From Parapristionchus giblindavisi (Eukaryota; Nematoda; Chromadorea; Rhabditida; Diplogasteridae), in NCBI GenBank assembly GCA_943737045.1, contig CALSFV010000045.1, positions 682,001 to 746,000 on the forward strand: 64,000 nucleotides of DNA, given 5' to 3'. This document shows positions 10,991 to 24,100 of the stretch, one piece after another (position 1 is the first letter of the stretch; each line of letters starts with the position of its first letter). The position numbers were made by a program, and so were the translations under genes. A model generated the notes under the pieces. The model ran no database searches. It had not been told where the DNA came from and saw only the letters and a list, made by a program, of their open reading frames with translations.

Positions 10991-11653
10991 AAGCTTATAG
11001 ATCGACGTGAACAGAGCTCTATCTTATTCAGAATGTTTTGCTCTTTCACCCAGTATATCACACGATGGGTTATCTTTGTAATTTTTTGTCTCATAACATG
11101 TTTTGTTCTTATCAGAGTGAAAGTTACTTTTGTACTTCGGTCAATGTAGCAGGTGTGAAAGCTTATAGATCGACGTGAACTGAGCTCTATCTTATTCAGA
11201 ATTTTTTGCTCTTTCAAATGATATACAACAACATGGGTGTTGCTGTAAATCTATCTTGTCATGAATTATTTTGAGCCAAAATGTACACTTCGGTCAATGT
11301 AGCAGGTGTGAAAGCTTATAGATCGACGTGAACAGAGCTCTATCTTATTCAGAATTTTATGCTCTTTCACCTAGTATATCACACGATGGGTTATCTTTGT
11401 AATTTTTTGTCTGATAACATGTTTTGTTCTTATCAGAGTGAAAGTTACTTTTGTACTTCGGTCAATGTAGCAGGTGTGAAAGCTTATAGATCGAGGTGAA
11501 CTGAGCTCTATCTTATTCAGAATTTTTTGCTCTTTCAAATGATATATAACAAAAGGGTGTTGCTGAAAATCTATCTTGTCATGAATTATTTTGAGCCAAA
11601 ATGTACACTTCGGTCAATGTAGCAGGTGTGAAAGCTTATAGATCGACGTGAAC
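10991..11653 (-). repeat. Inverted island 1: copy of forward array 5163-5825
   Basis: As far as I can align by eye, this is the exact reverse complement of 5163-5825 (paired positions sum to 16816). Shared rare variants, in order: AGCAAAACATTCTG (5775), TTGTTGTATATC (5585), GAGCATAAAATTC (5453), ATCAGACAAAA (5401) and CACCCTTTTGTTAT (5257). Both B spacers have the forward-array ATAACATGTTTTG form, not the ATAACCTGTTTTG of the surrounding array. At the left joint the sequence jumps from CGGTCAA to AAGCTTATAG, losing 14 bp of the shared segment. The right edge lies between 11554 (last diagnostic base) and 11653. Confidence 0.92.
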
Positions 11654-13345
11654 AGAGCTCTATCTTATTCAGAATTTTTTGCTCTTTCACCCAGTATATC
11701 ACACGATGGGTTATCTTTGTAATTTTTTGTCTCATAACCTGTTTTGTTCTTATCAGAGTGAAAGTTACTTTTGTACTTCGGTCAATGTAGCAGGTGTGAA
11801 AGCTTATATATCGACGTGAACTGAGCTCTATCTTATTCAGAATTTTTTGCTCTTTCAAATGATATATAACAACATGGGTGTTGCTGAAAATCTATCTTGT
11901 CATGAATTATTTTGAGCCAAAATGTACACTTCGGTCAATGTAGCAGGTGTGAAAGCTTATAGATCGACGTGAACTGAGCTATATCTCATTCAGAATTTTT
12001 TGCTCTTTCAAATGATATATAACAACATGGGTGATGCTGAAAATCTCTCTTGTCATGAATTATTTTGAGCCAAAATGTACACTTCGGTCAATGTAGCAGG
12101 TGTGAAAGCTTATAGATCGGCGTGAACAGAGCTCTATCTTATTCAGAATTTTTTGCCCATTCACCCATTATATCACACTATGGGTTATCTTTGTAATTTT
12201 TTGTCTCATAACCTGTTTTGTTCTTATCAGAGTGAAAGTTACTTTTGTACTTCGGTCAATGTAGCAGGTGTGAAAGCTTATATATCGACGTCAACTGAGC
12301 TCTATCTTATTCAGAATTTTTTGCTCTTTCAAATGATATATAACAACATGGGTGTTGCTGAAAATCTATCTTGTCATGAATTATTTTGAGCCAAAATGTA
12401 CACTTCGGTCAATGTAGCAGGTGTGAAAGCTTATAGATCGACGTGAACAGAGCTCTATCTTATTCAGAATTTTTTGCTCTTTCAAATGATATATAACAAC
12501 ATGGGTGATGCTGAAAATCTATCTTGTCATGAATTATTTTGAGCCAAAATGTACACTTCGGTCAATGTAGCAGGTGTGAAAGCTTATAGATCGACGTGAA
12601 CAGAGCTCTATCTTATTCAGAATTTTTTGCTCTTTCAAATGATATATAACAACATGGGTGATGCTGAAAATCTATCTTGTCATGAATTATTTTGAGCCAA
12701 AATGTACACTTCGGTCAATGTAGCAGGTGTGAAAGCTTATAGATCGACGTGAACTGAGCACTATCTTATTCAGAATTTTTTGCTCTTTCGAATGATATAT
12801 AACAACATGGGTGTTGCTGAAAATCTATCTTGTCATGAATTATTTTGAGCCAAAATGTACACTTCGGTCAATGTAGCAGGTGTGAAAGCTTATAGATCGA
12901 CGTGAACTGAGCTATATCTCATTCAGAATTTTTTGCTCTTTCAAATGATATATAACAACATGGGTGATGCTGAAAATCTCTCTTGTCATGAATTATTTTG
13001 AGCCAAAATGTACACTTCGGTCAATGTAGCAGGTGTGAAAGCTTATAGATCGGCGTGAACAGAGCTCTATCTTATTCAGAATTTTTTGCCCTTTCACCCA
13101 TTATATCACACTATGGGTTATCTTTGTAATTTTTTGTCTCATAACCTGTTTTGTTCTTATCAGAGTGAAAGTTACTTTTGTACTTCGGTCAATGTAGCAG
13201 GTGTGAAAGCTTATATATCGACGTCAACTGAGCTCTATCTTATTCAGAATTTTTTGCTCTTTCAAATGATATATAACAACATGGGTGTTGCTGAAAATCT
13301 ATCTTGTCATGAATTATTTTGAGCCAAAATGTACACTTCGGTCAA
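11566..13345 (-). repeat. Direct repeat right of inverted island 1
   Basis: Second copy of 9211-10990 at an offset of 2355 bp, so island 1 is sandwiched between two direct copies of about 1.78 kb. It ends where the first copy meets the island: here the shared segment continues intact (CGGTCAATGTAGCAGG), whereas the first copy jumps to AAGCTT. The copies share the A5 run and the forward-type A monomer (12716-12868). Confidence 0.85.
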
Positions 13346-13970
13346 TGTAGCAGGTGTGAAAGCTTATAGATCGACGTGAACAGAGCTCTATCTTATTCAG
13401 AATTTTTTGTTCTTTCAAATGATATATAACAACATGGGTGATGCTGAAAATCTATCTTGTCATGAATTATTTTGAGCCAAAATGTACACTTCGGTCAATG
13501 TAGCAGGTGTGAAAGCTTATAGATCGACGTGAACAGAGCTCTATCTTATTCAGAATTTTTTGCTCTTTCAAATGATATATAACAACATGGGTGATGCTGA
13601 AAATCTATCTTGTCATGAATTATTTTGAGCCAAAATGTACACTTCGGTCAATGTAGCAGGTGTGAAAGCTTATAGATCGGCGTGAACAGAGCTCTATCTT
13701 ATTCAGAATTTTTTGCCCTTTCACCCATTATATCACACTATGGGTTATCTTTGTAATTTTTTGTCTCATAACCTGTTTTGTTCTTATCAGAGTGAAAGTT
13801 ACTTTTGTACTTCGGTCAATGTAGCAGGTGTGAAAGCTTATATATCGACGTCAACTGAGCTCTATCTTATTCAGAATTTTTTGCTCTTTCAAATGATATA
13901 TAACAACATGGGTGTTGCTGAAAATCTATCTTGTCATGAATTATTTTGAGCCAAAATGTACACTTCGGTC
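13022..13970 (-). repeat. 627-bp direct duplication (A3B unit)
   Basis: The B monomer with the CCCTTTCACCCATTATATC form near 13086 and its following A monomer recur 627 bp downstream near 13713 (three A plus one B). The interval between holds A monomers of the GGGTGATGC type. Only the nearest monomers were compared, so the edges are approximate. Confidence 0.65.
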
Positions 13971-14275
13971 AATGTAGCAGGTGTGAAAGCTTATAGATCG
14001 ACGTGAACAGAGCTCTATCTTATTCAGAATTTTTTGCTCTTTCAAATGATATATAACAACATGGGTGATGCTGAAAATCTATCTTGTCATGAATTATTTT
14101 GAGCCAAAATGTACACTTCGGTCAATGTAGCAGGTGTGAAAGCTTATAGATCGACGTGAACAGAGCTCTATCTTATTCAGAATTTTTTGCTCTTTCAAAT
14201 GATATATAACAACATGGGTGATGCTGAAAATCTATCTTGTCATGAATTATTTTGAGCCAAAATGTACACTTCGGT

Positions 14276-14428
14276 CAATGTAGCAGGTGTGAAAGCTTAT
14301 AGATCGACGTGAACTGAGCACTATCTTATTCAGAATTTTTTGCTCTTTCGAATGATATATAACAACATGGGTGTTGCTGAAAATCTATCTTGTCATGAAT
14401 TATTTTGAGCCAAAATGTACACTTCGGT
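14276..14428 (-). repeat. Third forward-type A1 monomer in reverse array
   Basis: It carries GAGCACTATC and CTTTCGAATG like the monomers at 10361 and 12716, 1560 bp after the latter. It is the last such monomer I found going right. It lies just before the B monomer (with a one-base shorter T tract) that leads into the 6910-bp duplicated block. Confidence 0.78.
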
Positions 14429-14542
14429 CAATGTAGCAGGTGTGAAAGCTTATAGATCGACGTGAACAGAGCTCTATCTTATTCAGAATTTTTGCTCTTT
14501 CACCCAGTATATCACACGATGGGTTATCTTTGTAATTTTTTG

Positions 14543-17301
14543 TCTCATAACCTGTTTTGTTCTTATCAGAGTGAAAGTTACTTTTGTACTTCGGTGAATG
14601 TAGCAGGTGTGAAAGCTTATATATCGACGTGAACTGAGCTCTATCTTATTCAGAATTTTTTGCTCTTTCAAATGATATATAACAACATGGGTGTTGCTGA
14701 AAATCTATCTTGTCATGAATTATTTTGAGCCAAATGTACACTTCGGTCAATGTAGCAGGTGTGAAAGCTTATAGATCGACGTGAACAGAGCTCTATCTTA
14801 TTCAGCATTTTTTGCTCTTTCACCCAGTATATCATACGATGGGTTATCTTTGTAATTTTTTGTCTCATAACCTGTTTTGTTCTTATCAGAGTGAAAGTTA
14901 CTTTTGTACTTCGGTCAATGTAGCAGGTGTGAAAGCTTATATATCGACGTGAACTGAGCTCTATCTTATTCAGAATTTTTTTGCTCTTTCAAATGATATA
15001 TAACAACATGGGTGTTGCTGAAAATCTATCTTGTCATGAATTATTTTGAGCCAAAATGTACACTTCGGTCAATGTAGCAGGTGTGAAAGCTTATAGATCG
15101 ACGTGAACTGAGCTATATCTCATTCAGAATTTTTTGCTCTTTCAAATGATATATAACAACATGGGTGATGCTGAAAATCTATCTTGTCATGAATTATTTT
15201 GAGCCAAAATGTACACTTCGGTCAATGTAGCAGGTGTGAAAGCTTATAGATCGACGTGAACTGAGCTATATCTCATTCAGAATTTTTTGCTCTTTCAAAT
15301 GATATATAACAACATGGGTGATGCTGAAAATCTCTCTTGTCATGAATTATTTTGAGCCAAAATGTACACTTCGGTCAATGTAGCAGGTGTGAAAGCTTAT
15401 AGATCGGCGTGAACAGAGCTCTATCTTATTCAGAATTTTTTGCTCTTTCACCCATTATATCACACTATGGGTTATCTTTGTAATTTTTTGTCTCATAACC
15501 TGTTTTGTTCTTATCAGAGTGAAAGTTACTTTTGTACTTCGGTCAATGTAGCAGGTGTGAAAGCTTATATATCGACGTCAACTGAGCTTTATCTTATTCA
15601 GAATTTTTTGCTCTTTCAAATGATATATAACAACATGGGTGTTGCTGAAAATCTATCTTGTCATGAATTATTTTGAGCCAAAATGTACACTTCGGTCAAT
15701 GTAGCAGGTGTGAAAGCTTATAGATCGACGTGAACAGAGCTCTATCTTATTCAGAATTTTTTGCTCTTTCACCCAGTATATCACACGATGGGTTATCTTT
15801 GTAATTTTTTGTCTCATAACCTGTTTTGTTCTTATCAGAGTGAAAGTTACTTTTGTACTTCGGTCAATGTAGCAGGTGTGAAAGCTTATATATCGACGTG
15901 AACTGAGCTCTATCTTATTCAGAATTTTTTGCTCTTTCAAATGATATATAACAACATGGGTGTTGCTGAAAATCTATCTTGTCATGAATTATTTTGAGCC
16001 AAAATGTACACTTCGGTCAATGTAGCAGGTGTGAAAGCTTATAGATCGACGTGAACTGAGCTATATCTCATTCTGAATTTTTTGCTCTTTCAAATGATAT
16101 ATAACAACATGGGTGATGCTGAAAATCTATCTTGTCATGAATTATTTTGAGCCAAAATGTACACTTCGGTCAATGTAGCAGGTGTGAAAGCTTATAGATC
16201 GACGTGAACAGAGCTCTATCTTATTCAGAATTTTTTGCTCTTTCACCCAGTATATCACACGATGGGTTATCTTTGTAATTTTTTGTCTCATAACCTGTTT
16301 TGTTCTTATCAGAGTGAAAGTTACTTTTGTACTTCGGTCAATGTAGCAGGTGTGAAAGCTTATATATCGACGTGAACTGAGCTCTATCTTATTCAGAATT
16401 TTTTGCTCTTTCAAATGATATATAACAACATGGGTGTTGCTGAAAATCTATCTTGTCATGAATTATTTTGAGCCAAAATGTACACTTCGGTCAATGTAGC
16501 AGGTGTGAAAGCTTATAGATCGACGTGAACTGAGCTATATCTCATTCAGAATTTTTTGCTCTTTCAAATGATATATAACAACATGGGTGATGCTGAAAAT
16601 CTCTCTTGTCATGAATTATTTTGAGCCAAAATGTACACTTCGGTCAATGTAGCAGGTGTGAAAGCTTATAGATCGGCGTGAACAGAGCTCTATCTTATTC
16701 AGAATTTTTTGCCCTTTCACCCATTATATCACACTATGGGTTATCTTTGTAATTTTGTGTCTCATAACCTGTTTTGTTCTTATCAGAGTGAAAGTTACTT
16801 TTGTACTTCGGTCAATGTAGCAGGTGTGAAAGCTTATATATCGACGTCAACTGAGCTCTATCTTATTCAGAATTTTTTGCTCTTTCAAATGATATATAAC
16901 AACATGGGTGTTGCTGAAAATCTATCTTGTCATGAATTATTTTGAGCCAAAATGTACACTTCGGTCAATGTAGCAGGTGTGAAAGCTTATAGATCGACGT
17001 GAACAGAGCTCTATCTTATTCAGAATTTTTTGCTCTTTCAAATGATATATAACAACATGGGTGATGCTGAAAATCTATCTTGTCATGAATTATTTTGAGC
17101 CAAAATGTACACTTCGGTCAATGTAGCAGGTGTGAAAGCTTATAGATCGACGTGAACAGAGCTCTATCTTATTCAGAATTTTTTGCTCTTTCAAATGATA
17201 TATAACAACATGGGTGATGCTGAAAATCTATCTTGTCATGAATTATTTTGAGCCAAAATGTACACTTCGGTCAATGTAGCAGGTGTGAAAGCTTATAGAT
17301 C
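14543..17301 (-). repeat. Copy 2 of 6910-bp-offset duplication, with intact upstream B
   Basis: Counterpart of 7633-10390. Its first base corresponds to the first reverse-array base at the orientation switch, but here the B monomer is complete to the left (TTTTTTGTCTCATAACC). It therefore shows the unbroken form of the right side of the switch. The match ends near 17301, where GAACAGAGCTC replaces GAACTGAGCAC. Confidence 0.85.
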
Positions 17302-18568
17302 GACGTGAACAGAGCTCTATCTTATTCAGAATTTTTTGCTCTTTCACCCAGTATATCACACGATGGGTTATCTTTGTAATTTTTTGTCTCATAACCTGTT
17401 TTGTTCTTATCAGAGTGAAAGTTACTTTTGTACTTCGGTCAATGTAGCAGGTGTGAAAGCTTATATATCGACGTGAACTGAGCTCTATCTTATTCAGAAT
17501 TTTTTGCTCTTTCAAATGATATATAACAACATGGGTGTTGCTGAAAATCTATCTTGTCATGAATTATTTTGAGCCAAAATGTACACTTCGGTCAATGTAG
17601 CAGGTGTGAAAGCTTATAGATCGACGTGAACTGAGCAATATCTTATTCAGATTTTTTTGCTCTTTCAAATGATGTATAACAACATGGGTGTTGCTGAAAA
17701 TCTATCTTGTCATGAATTATTTTGAGCCAAAATGTACACTTCGGTCAATGTAACAGGTGTGAATGCTTATAGATCGACGTGAACTGAGCAATATCTTATT
17801 CAGAATTTTTTGCTCTTTCAAATGATGTATAACAACATGGGTGTTGCTGAAAATCTATCTTGTCATGAATTATTTTGAGCCAAAATGTACACTTCGGTCA
17901 ATGTAGCAGGTGTGAAAGCTTATAGATCGACGTGAACAGAGCTCTATCTTATTCAGAATTTTTTGCTCTTTCACCCAGTATATCATACGATGGGTTATCT
18001 TTGTAATTTTTTGTCTCATAACCTGTTTTGTTCTTATCAGAGTGAAAGTTACTTTTGTACTTCGGTCAATGTAGCAGGTGTGAAAGCTTATATATCGACG
18101 TGAACTGAGCTCTATCTTATTCAGAATTTTTTGCTCTTTCAAATGATATATAACAACATGGGTGTTGCTGAAAATCTATCTTGTCATGAATTATTTTGAG
18201 CCAAAATGTACACTTCGGTCAATGTAGCAGGTGTGAAAGCTTATAGATCGACGTGAACTGAGCTCTATCTCATTCAGAATTTTTTGCTCTTTCAAATGAT
18301 ATATAACAACATGGGTGATGCTGAAAATCTATCTTGTCATGAATTATTTTGAGCCAAAATGTACACTTCGGTCAATGTAGCAGGTGTGAAAGCTTATAGA
18401 TCGGCGTGAAAAGAGCTCAATCTTATTCAGAATTTTTTGCTCTTTCACCCAGTATATCACACGATGGGTTATCTTTGTAATTTTTTGTCTCATAACCTGT
18501 TTTGTTCTTATCAGAGTGAAAGTTACTTTTGTACTTCGGTCAATGTAGCAGGTGTGAAAGCTTATATA
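16994..18568 (-). repeat. Tandem duplication, 1575 bp, copy 1
   Basis: Directly followed by a second copy at 18569 to about 20150. Rare marks shared at this offset include TCAGATTTTTTTGC (about 17646 and 19221), GTAACAGGTGTGAATGC (about 17750 and 19325) and GGCGTGAAAAGAGCTCAATC (about 18403 and 19978). The length equals seven A plus three B monomers. Confidence 0.87.
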
Positions 18569-20150
18569 TCGACGTGAACAGAGCTCTATCTTATTCAGAA
18601 TTTTTTGCTCTTTCAAATGATATATAACAACATGGGTGATGCTGAAAATCTATCTTGTCATGAATTATTTTGAGCCAAAATGTACACTTCGGTCAATGTA
18701 GCAGGTGTGAAAGCTTATAGATCGACGTGAACAGAGCTCTATCTTATTCAGAATTTTTTGCTCTTTCAAATGATATATAACAACATGGGTGATGCTGAAA
18801 ATCTATCTTGTCATGAATTATTTTGAGCCAAAATGTACACTTCGGTCAATGTAGCAGGTGTGAAAGCTTATAGATCGACGTGAACAGAGCTCTATCTTAT
18901 TCAGAATTTTTTGCTCTTTCACCCAGTATATCACACGATGGGTTATCTTTGTAATTTTTTGTCTCATAACCTGTTTTGTTCTTATCAGAGTGAAAGTTAC
19001 TTTTGTACTTCGGTCAATGTAGCAGGTGTGAAAGCTTATATATCGACGTGAACTGAGCTCTATCTTATTCAGAATTTTTTGCTCTTTCAAATGATATATA
19101 ACAACATGGGTGTTGCTGAAAATCTATCTTGTCATGAATTATTTTGAGCCAAAATGTACACTTCGGTCAATGTAGCAGGTGTGAAAGCTTATAGATCGAC
19201 GTGAACTGAGCAATATCTTATTCAGATTTTTTTGCTCTTTCAAATGATGTATAACAACATGGGTGTTGCTGAAAATCTATCTTGTCATGAATTATTTTGA
19301 GCCAAAATGTACACTTCGGTCAATGTAACAGGTGTGAATGCTTATAGATCGACGTGAACTGAGCAATATCTTATTCAGAATTTTTTGCTCTTTCAAATGA
19401 TGTATAACAACATGGGTGTTGCTGAAAATCTATCTTGTCATGAATTATTTTGAGCCAAAATGTACACTTCGGTCAATGTAGCAGGTGTGAAAGCTTATAG
19501 ATCGACGTGAACAGAGCTCTATCTTATTCAGAATTTTTTGCTCTTTCACCCAGTATATCATACGATGGGTTATCTTTGTAATTTTTTGTCTCATAACCTG
19601 TTTTGTTCTTATCAGAGTGAAAGTTACTTTTGTACTTCGGTCAATGTAGCAGGTGTGAAAGCTTATATATCGACGTGAACTGAGCTCTATCTTATTCAGA
19701 ATTTTTTGCTCTTTCAAATGATATATAACAACATGGGTGTTGCTGAAAATCTATCTTGTCATGAATTATTTTGAGCCAAAATGTACACTTCGGTCAATGT
19801 AGCAGGTGTGAAAGCTTATAGATCGACGTGAACTGAGCTCTATCTCATTCAGAATTTTTTGCTCTTTCAAATGATATATAACAACATGGGTGATGCTGAA
19901 AATCTATCTTGTCATGAATTATTTTGAGCCAAAATGTACACTTCGGTCAATGTAGCAGGTGTGAAAGCTTATAGATCGGCGTGAAAAGAGCTCAATCTTA
20001 TTCAGAATTTTTTGCTCTTTCACCCAGTATATCACACGATGGGTTATCTTTGTAATTTTTTGTCTCATAACCTGTTTTGTTCTTATCAGAGTGAAAGTTA
20101 CTTTTGTACTTCGGTCAATGTAGCAGGTGTGAAAGCTTATATATCGACGT
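18569..20150 (-). repeat. Tandem duplication, 1575 bp, copy 2
   Basis: Second copy of 16994-18568 with the same marks. After about 20150 the sequence changes to two consecutive B monomers (about 20013-20300). Part of the same pattern (the TCAGATTTTTTTGC and GTAACAGGTG monomers) appears a third time near 22065-22175, so this cassette was copied more than once. Confidence 0.85.
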
Positions 20151-20151
20151 G

Positions 20152-21120
20152 AACTGAGCTCTATCTTATTCAGAATTTTTTGCTCTTTCACCCAGTATAT
20201 CACACGATGGGTTATCTTTGTAATTTTTTGTCTCATAACCTGTTTTGTTCTTATCAGAGTGAAAGTTACTTTTGTACTTCGGTCAATGTAGCAGGTGTGA
20301 AAGCTTATATATCGACGTGAACTGAGCTCTATCTTATTCAGAATTTTTTGCTTTTTCAAATGATGTATAACAACATGGGTGTTGCTGAAAATCTATCTTG
20401 TCATGAATTATTTTGAGCCAAAATGTACACTTCGGTCAATGTAGCAGGTGTGAATGCTTATAGATCGACGTGAACTGAGCAATATCTTATTCAGAATTTT
20501 TTGCTCTTTCAAATGATGTATAACAACATGGGTGTTGCTGAAAATCTATCTTGTCATGAATTATTTTGAGCCAAAATGTACACTTCGGTCAATGTAGCAG
20601 GTGTGAAAGCTTATAGATCGACGTGAACAGAGCTCTATCTTATTCAGAATTTTTTGCTCTTTCACCCAGTATATCACACGATGGGTTATCTTAGTAATAT
20701 TTTGTCTCATAACCTGTTTTGTTCTTATCAGAGTGAAAGTTACTTTTGTACTTCGGTCAATGTAGCAGGTGTGAAAGCTTATATATCGACGTGAACTGAG
20801 CTTTATCTTATTCAGAATTTTTTGCTCTTTCAAATGATATATAACAACATGGGTGTTGCTGAAAATCTATCTTGTCATGAATTATTTTGAGCCAAATGTA
20901 CACTTCGGTCAATGTAGCAGGTGTGAAAGCTTATAGATCGACGTGAACAGAGCTCTATCTTATTCAGAATTTTTTGCTCTTTCACCCAGTATATCACACG
21001 ATGGGTTATCTTTGTAATATTTTGTCTCATAACCTGTTTTGTTCTTATCAGAGTGAAAGTTACTTTTGTACTTCGGTCAATGTAGCAGGTGTGAAAGCTT
21101 ATATATCGACGTGAACTGAG
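20152..21120 (-). repeat. Copy 1 of 2201-bp-offset duplication
   Basis: Matches 22353-23321. Shared rare marks are GCTTTTTCAAATG (20350 and 22551), GTGAATGCTTATAG (about 20451 and 22652) and the CTTAGTAATATTTTG B spacer (about 20690 and 22891). The copies differ at about 21122 (GAGCTTTATC versus GAGCTCTATC). 21121-22352 is ordinary A-rich satellite (AAAB) with part of the 1575-bp cassette. Confidence 0.8.
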
Positions 21121-24100
21121 CTTTATCTTATTCAGAATTTTTTGCTCTTTCAAATGATATATAACAACATGGGTGTTGCTGAAAATCTATCTTGTCATGA
21201 ATTATTTTGAGCCAAAATGTACACTTCGGTCAATGTAGCAGGTGTGAAAGCTTATAGATCGACGTGAACAGAGCTCTATCTTATTCAGAATTTTTTGCTC
21301 TTTCAAATGATATATAACAACATGGGTGATGCTGAAAATCTATCTTGTCATGAATTATTTTGAGCCAAAATGTACACTTCGGTCAATGTAGCAGGTGTGA
21401 AAGCTTATAGATCGACGTGAACAGAGCTCTATCTTATTCAGAATTTTTTGCTCTTTCAAATGATATATAACAACATGGGTGATGCTGAAAATCTATCTTG
21501 TCATGAATTATTTTGAGCCAAAATGTACACTTCGGTCAATGTAGCAGGTGTGAAAGCTTATAGATCGACGTGAACAGAGCTCTATCTTATTCAGAATTTT
21601 TTGCTCTTTCAAATGATATATAACAACATGGGTGATGCTGAAAATCTATCTTGTCATGAATTATTTTGAGCCAAAATGTACACTTCGGTCAATGTAGCAG
21701 GTGTGAAAGCTTATAGATCGACGTGAACAGAGCTCTATCTTATTCAGAATTTTTTGCTCTTTCACCCAGTATATCACACGATGGGTTATCTTTGTAATTT
21801 TTTGTCTCATAACCTGTTTTGTTCTTATCAGAGTGAAAGTTACTTTTGTACTTCGGTCAATGTAGCAGGTGTGAAAGCTTATATATCGACGTGAACTGAG
21901 CTCTATCTTATTCAGAATTTTTTGCTCTTTCAAATGATATATAACAACATGGGTGTTGCTGAAAATCTATCTTGTCATGAATTATTTTGAGCCAAAATGT
22001 ACACTTCGGTCAATGTAGCAGGTGTGAAAGCTTATAGATCGACGTGAACTGAGCAATATCTTATTCAGATTTTTTTGCTCTTTCAAATGATGTATAACAA
22101 CATGGGTGTTGCTGAAAATCTATCTTGTCATGAATTATTTTGAGCCAAAATGTACACTTCGGTCAATGTAACAGGTGTGAATGCTTATAGATCGACGTGA
22201 ACTGAGCAATATCTTATTCAGAATTTTTTGCTCTTTCAAATGATGTATAACAACATGGGTGTTGCTGAAAATCTATCTTGTCATGAATTATTTTGAGCCA
22301 AAATGTACACTTCGGTCAATGTAGCAGGTGTGAAAGCTTATAGATCGACGTGAACAGAGCTCTATCTTATTCAGAATTTTTTGCTCTTTCACCCAGTATA
22401 TCACACGATGGGTTATCTTTGTAATTTTTTGTCTCATAACCTGTTTTGTTCTTATCAGAGTGAAAGTTACTTTTGTACTTCGGTCAATGTAGCAGGTGTG
22501 AAAGCTTATATATCGACGTGAACTGAGCTCTATCTTATTCAGAATTTTTTGCTTTTTCAAATGATGTATAACAACATGGGTGTTGCTGAAAATCTATCTT
22601 GTCATGAATTATTTTGAGCCAAAATGTACACTTCGGTCAATGTAGCAGGTGTGAATGCTTATAGATCGACGTGAACTGAGCAATATCTTATTCAGAATTT
22701 TTTGCTCTTTCAAATGATGTATAACAACATGGGTGTTGCTGAAAATCTATCTTGTCATGAATTATTTTGAGCCAAAATGTACACTTCGGTCAATGTAGCA
22801 GGTGTGAAAGCTTATAGATCGACGTGAACAGAGCTCTATCTTATTCAGAATTTTTTGCTCTTTCACCCAGTATATCACACGATGGGTTATCTTAGTAATA
22901 TTTTGTCTCATAACCTGTTTTGTTCTTATCAGAGTGAAAGTTACTTTTGTACTTCGGTCAATGTAGCAGGTGTGAAAGCTTATATATCGACGTGAACTGA
23001 GCTTTATCTTATTCAGAATTTTTTGCTCTTTCAAATGATATATAACAACATGGGTGTTGCTGAAAATCTATCTTGTCATGAATTATTTTGAGCCAAATGT
23101 ACACTTCGGTCAATGTAGCAGGTGTGAAAGCTTATAGATCGACGTGAACAGAGCTCTATCTTATTCAGAATTTTTTGCTCTTTCACCCAGTATATCACAC
23201 GATGGGTTATCTTTGTAATATTTTGTCTCATAACCTGTTTTGTTCTTATCAGAGTGAAAGTTACTTTTGTACTTCGGTCAATGTAGCAGGTGTGAAAGCT
23301 TATATATCGACGTGAACTGAGCTCTATCTTATTCAGAATTTTTTGCTCTTTCAAATGATATATAACAACATGGGTGTTGCTGAAAATCTATCTTGTCATG
23401 AATTATTTTGAGCCAAAATGTAAACTTCGGTCAATGTAGCAGGTGTGAAAGCTTATATAGCGACGTGAACTGAGCTCTATCTTATTCAGAATTTTTTGCT
23501 CTTTCACCCAGTATATCACACGATGGGTTATCTTTGTAATTTTTTGTCTCATAACCTGTTTTGTTCTTATCAGAGTGAAAGTTACTTTTGTACTTCGGTC
23601 AATGTAGCAGGTGTGAAAGCTTATATATCGACGTGAACTGAGCTCTATCTTATTCAGAATTTTTTGCTCTTTCAAATGATATATAACAACATGGGTGTTG
23701 CTGAAAATCTATCTTGTCATGAATTATTTTGAGCCAAAATGTACACTTCGGTCAATGTAGCAGGTGTGAAAGCTTATAGATCGACGTGAACTGAGCAATA
23801 TCTTATTCAGAATTTTTTGCTCTTTCAAATGATGTATAACAACATGGGTGTTGCTGAAAATCTATCTTGTCATGAATTATTTTGAGCCAAAATGTACACT
23901 TCGGTCAATGTAGCAGGTGTGAAAGATTATAGATCGACGTGAACTGAGCAATATCTTATCCAGAATTTTTTGCTCTTTCAAATGATATATAACAACATGG
24001 GTGTTGCTGAAAATCTATCTTGTCATGAATTATTTTGAGCCAAAATGTACACTTCGGTCAATGTAGCAGGTGTGAAAGCTTATAGATCGACGTGAACTGA

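Noticed and set aside
10964..11149. Unique-looking 61-codon plus-strand ORF beginning in an A spacer
   Set aside because: It exists only because the 14-bp loss at the island 1 joint shifts the frame. It is a by-product of the rearrangement.
15440..15676. Recurring 78-codon plus-strand ORFs as small genes
   Set aside because: They exist wherever one TGA is substituted in the satellite, overlap minus-strand ORFs and stop at a fixed TGA in the A spacer. Their abundance is copy number, not evidence of coding.
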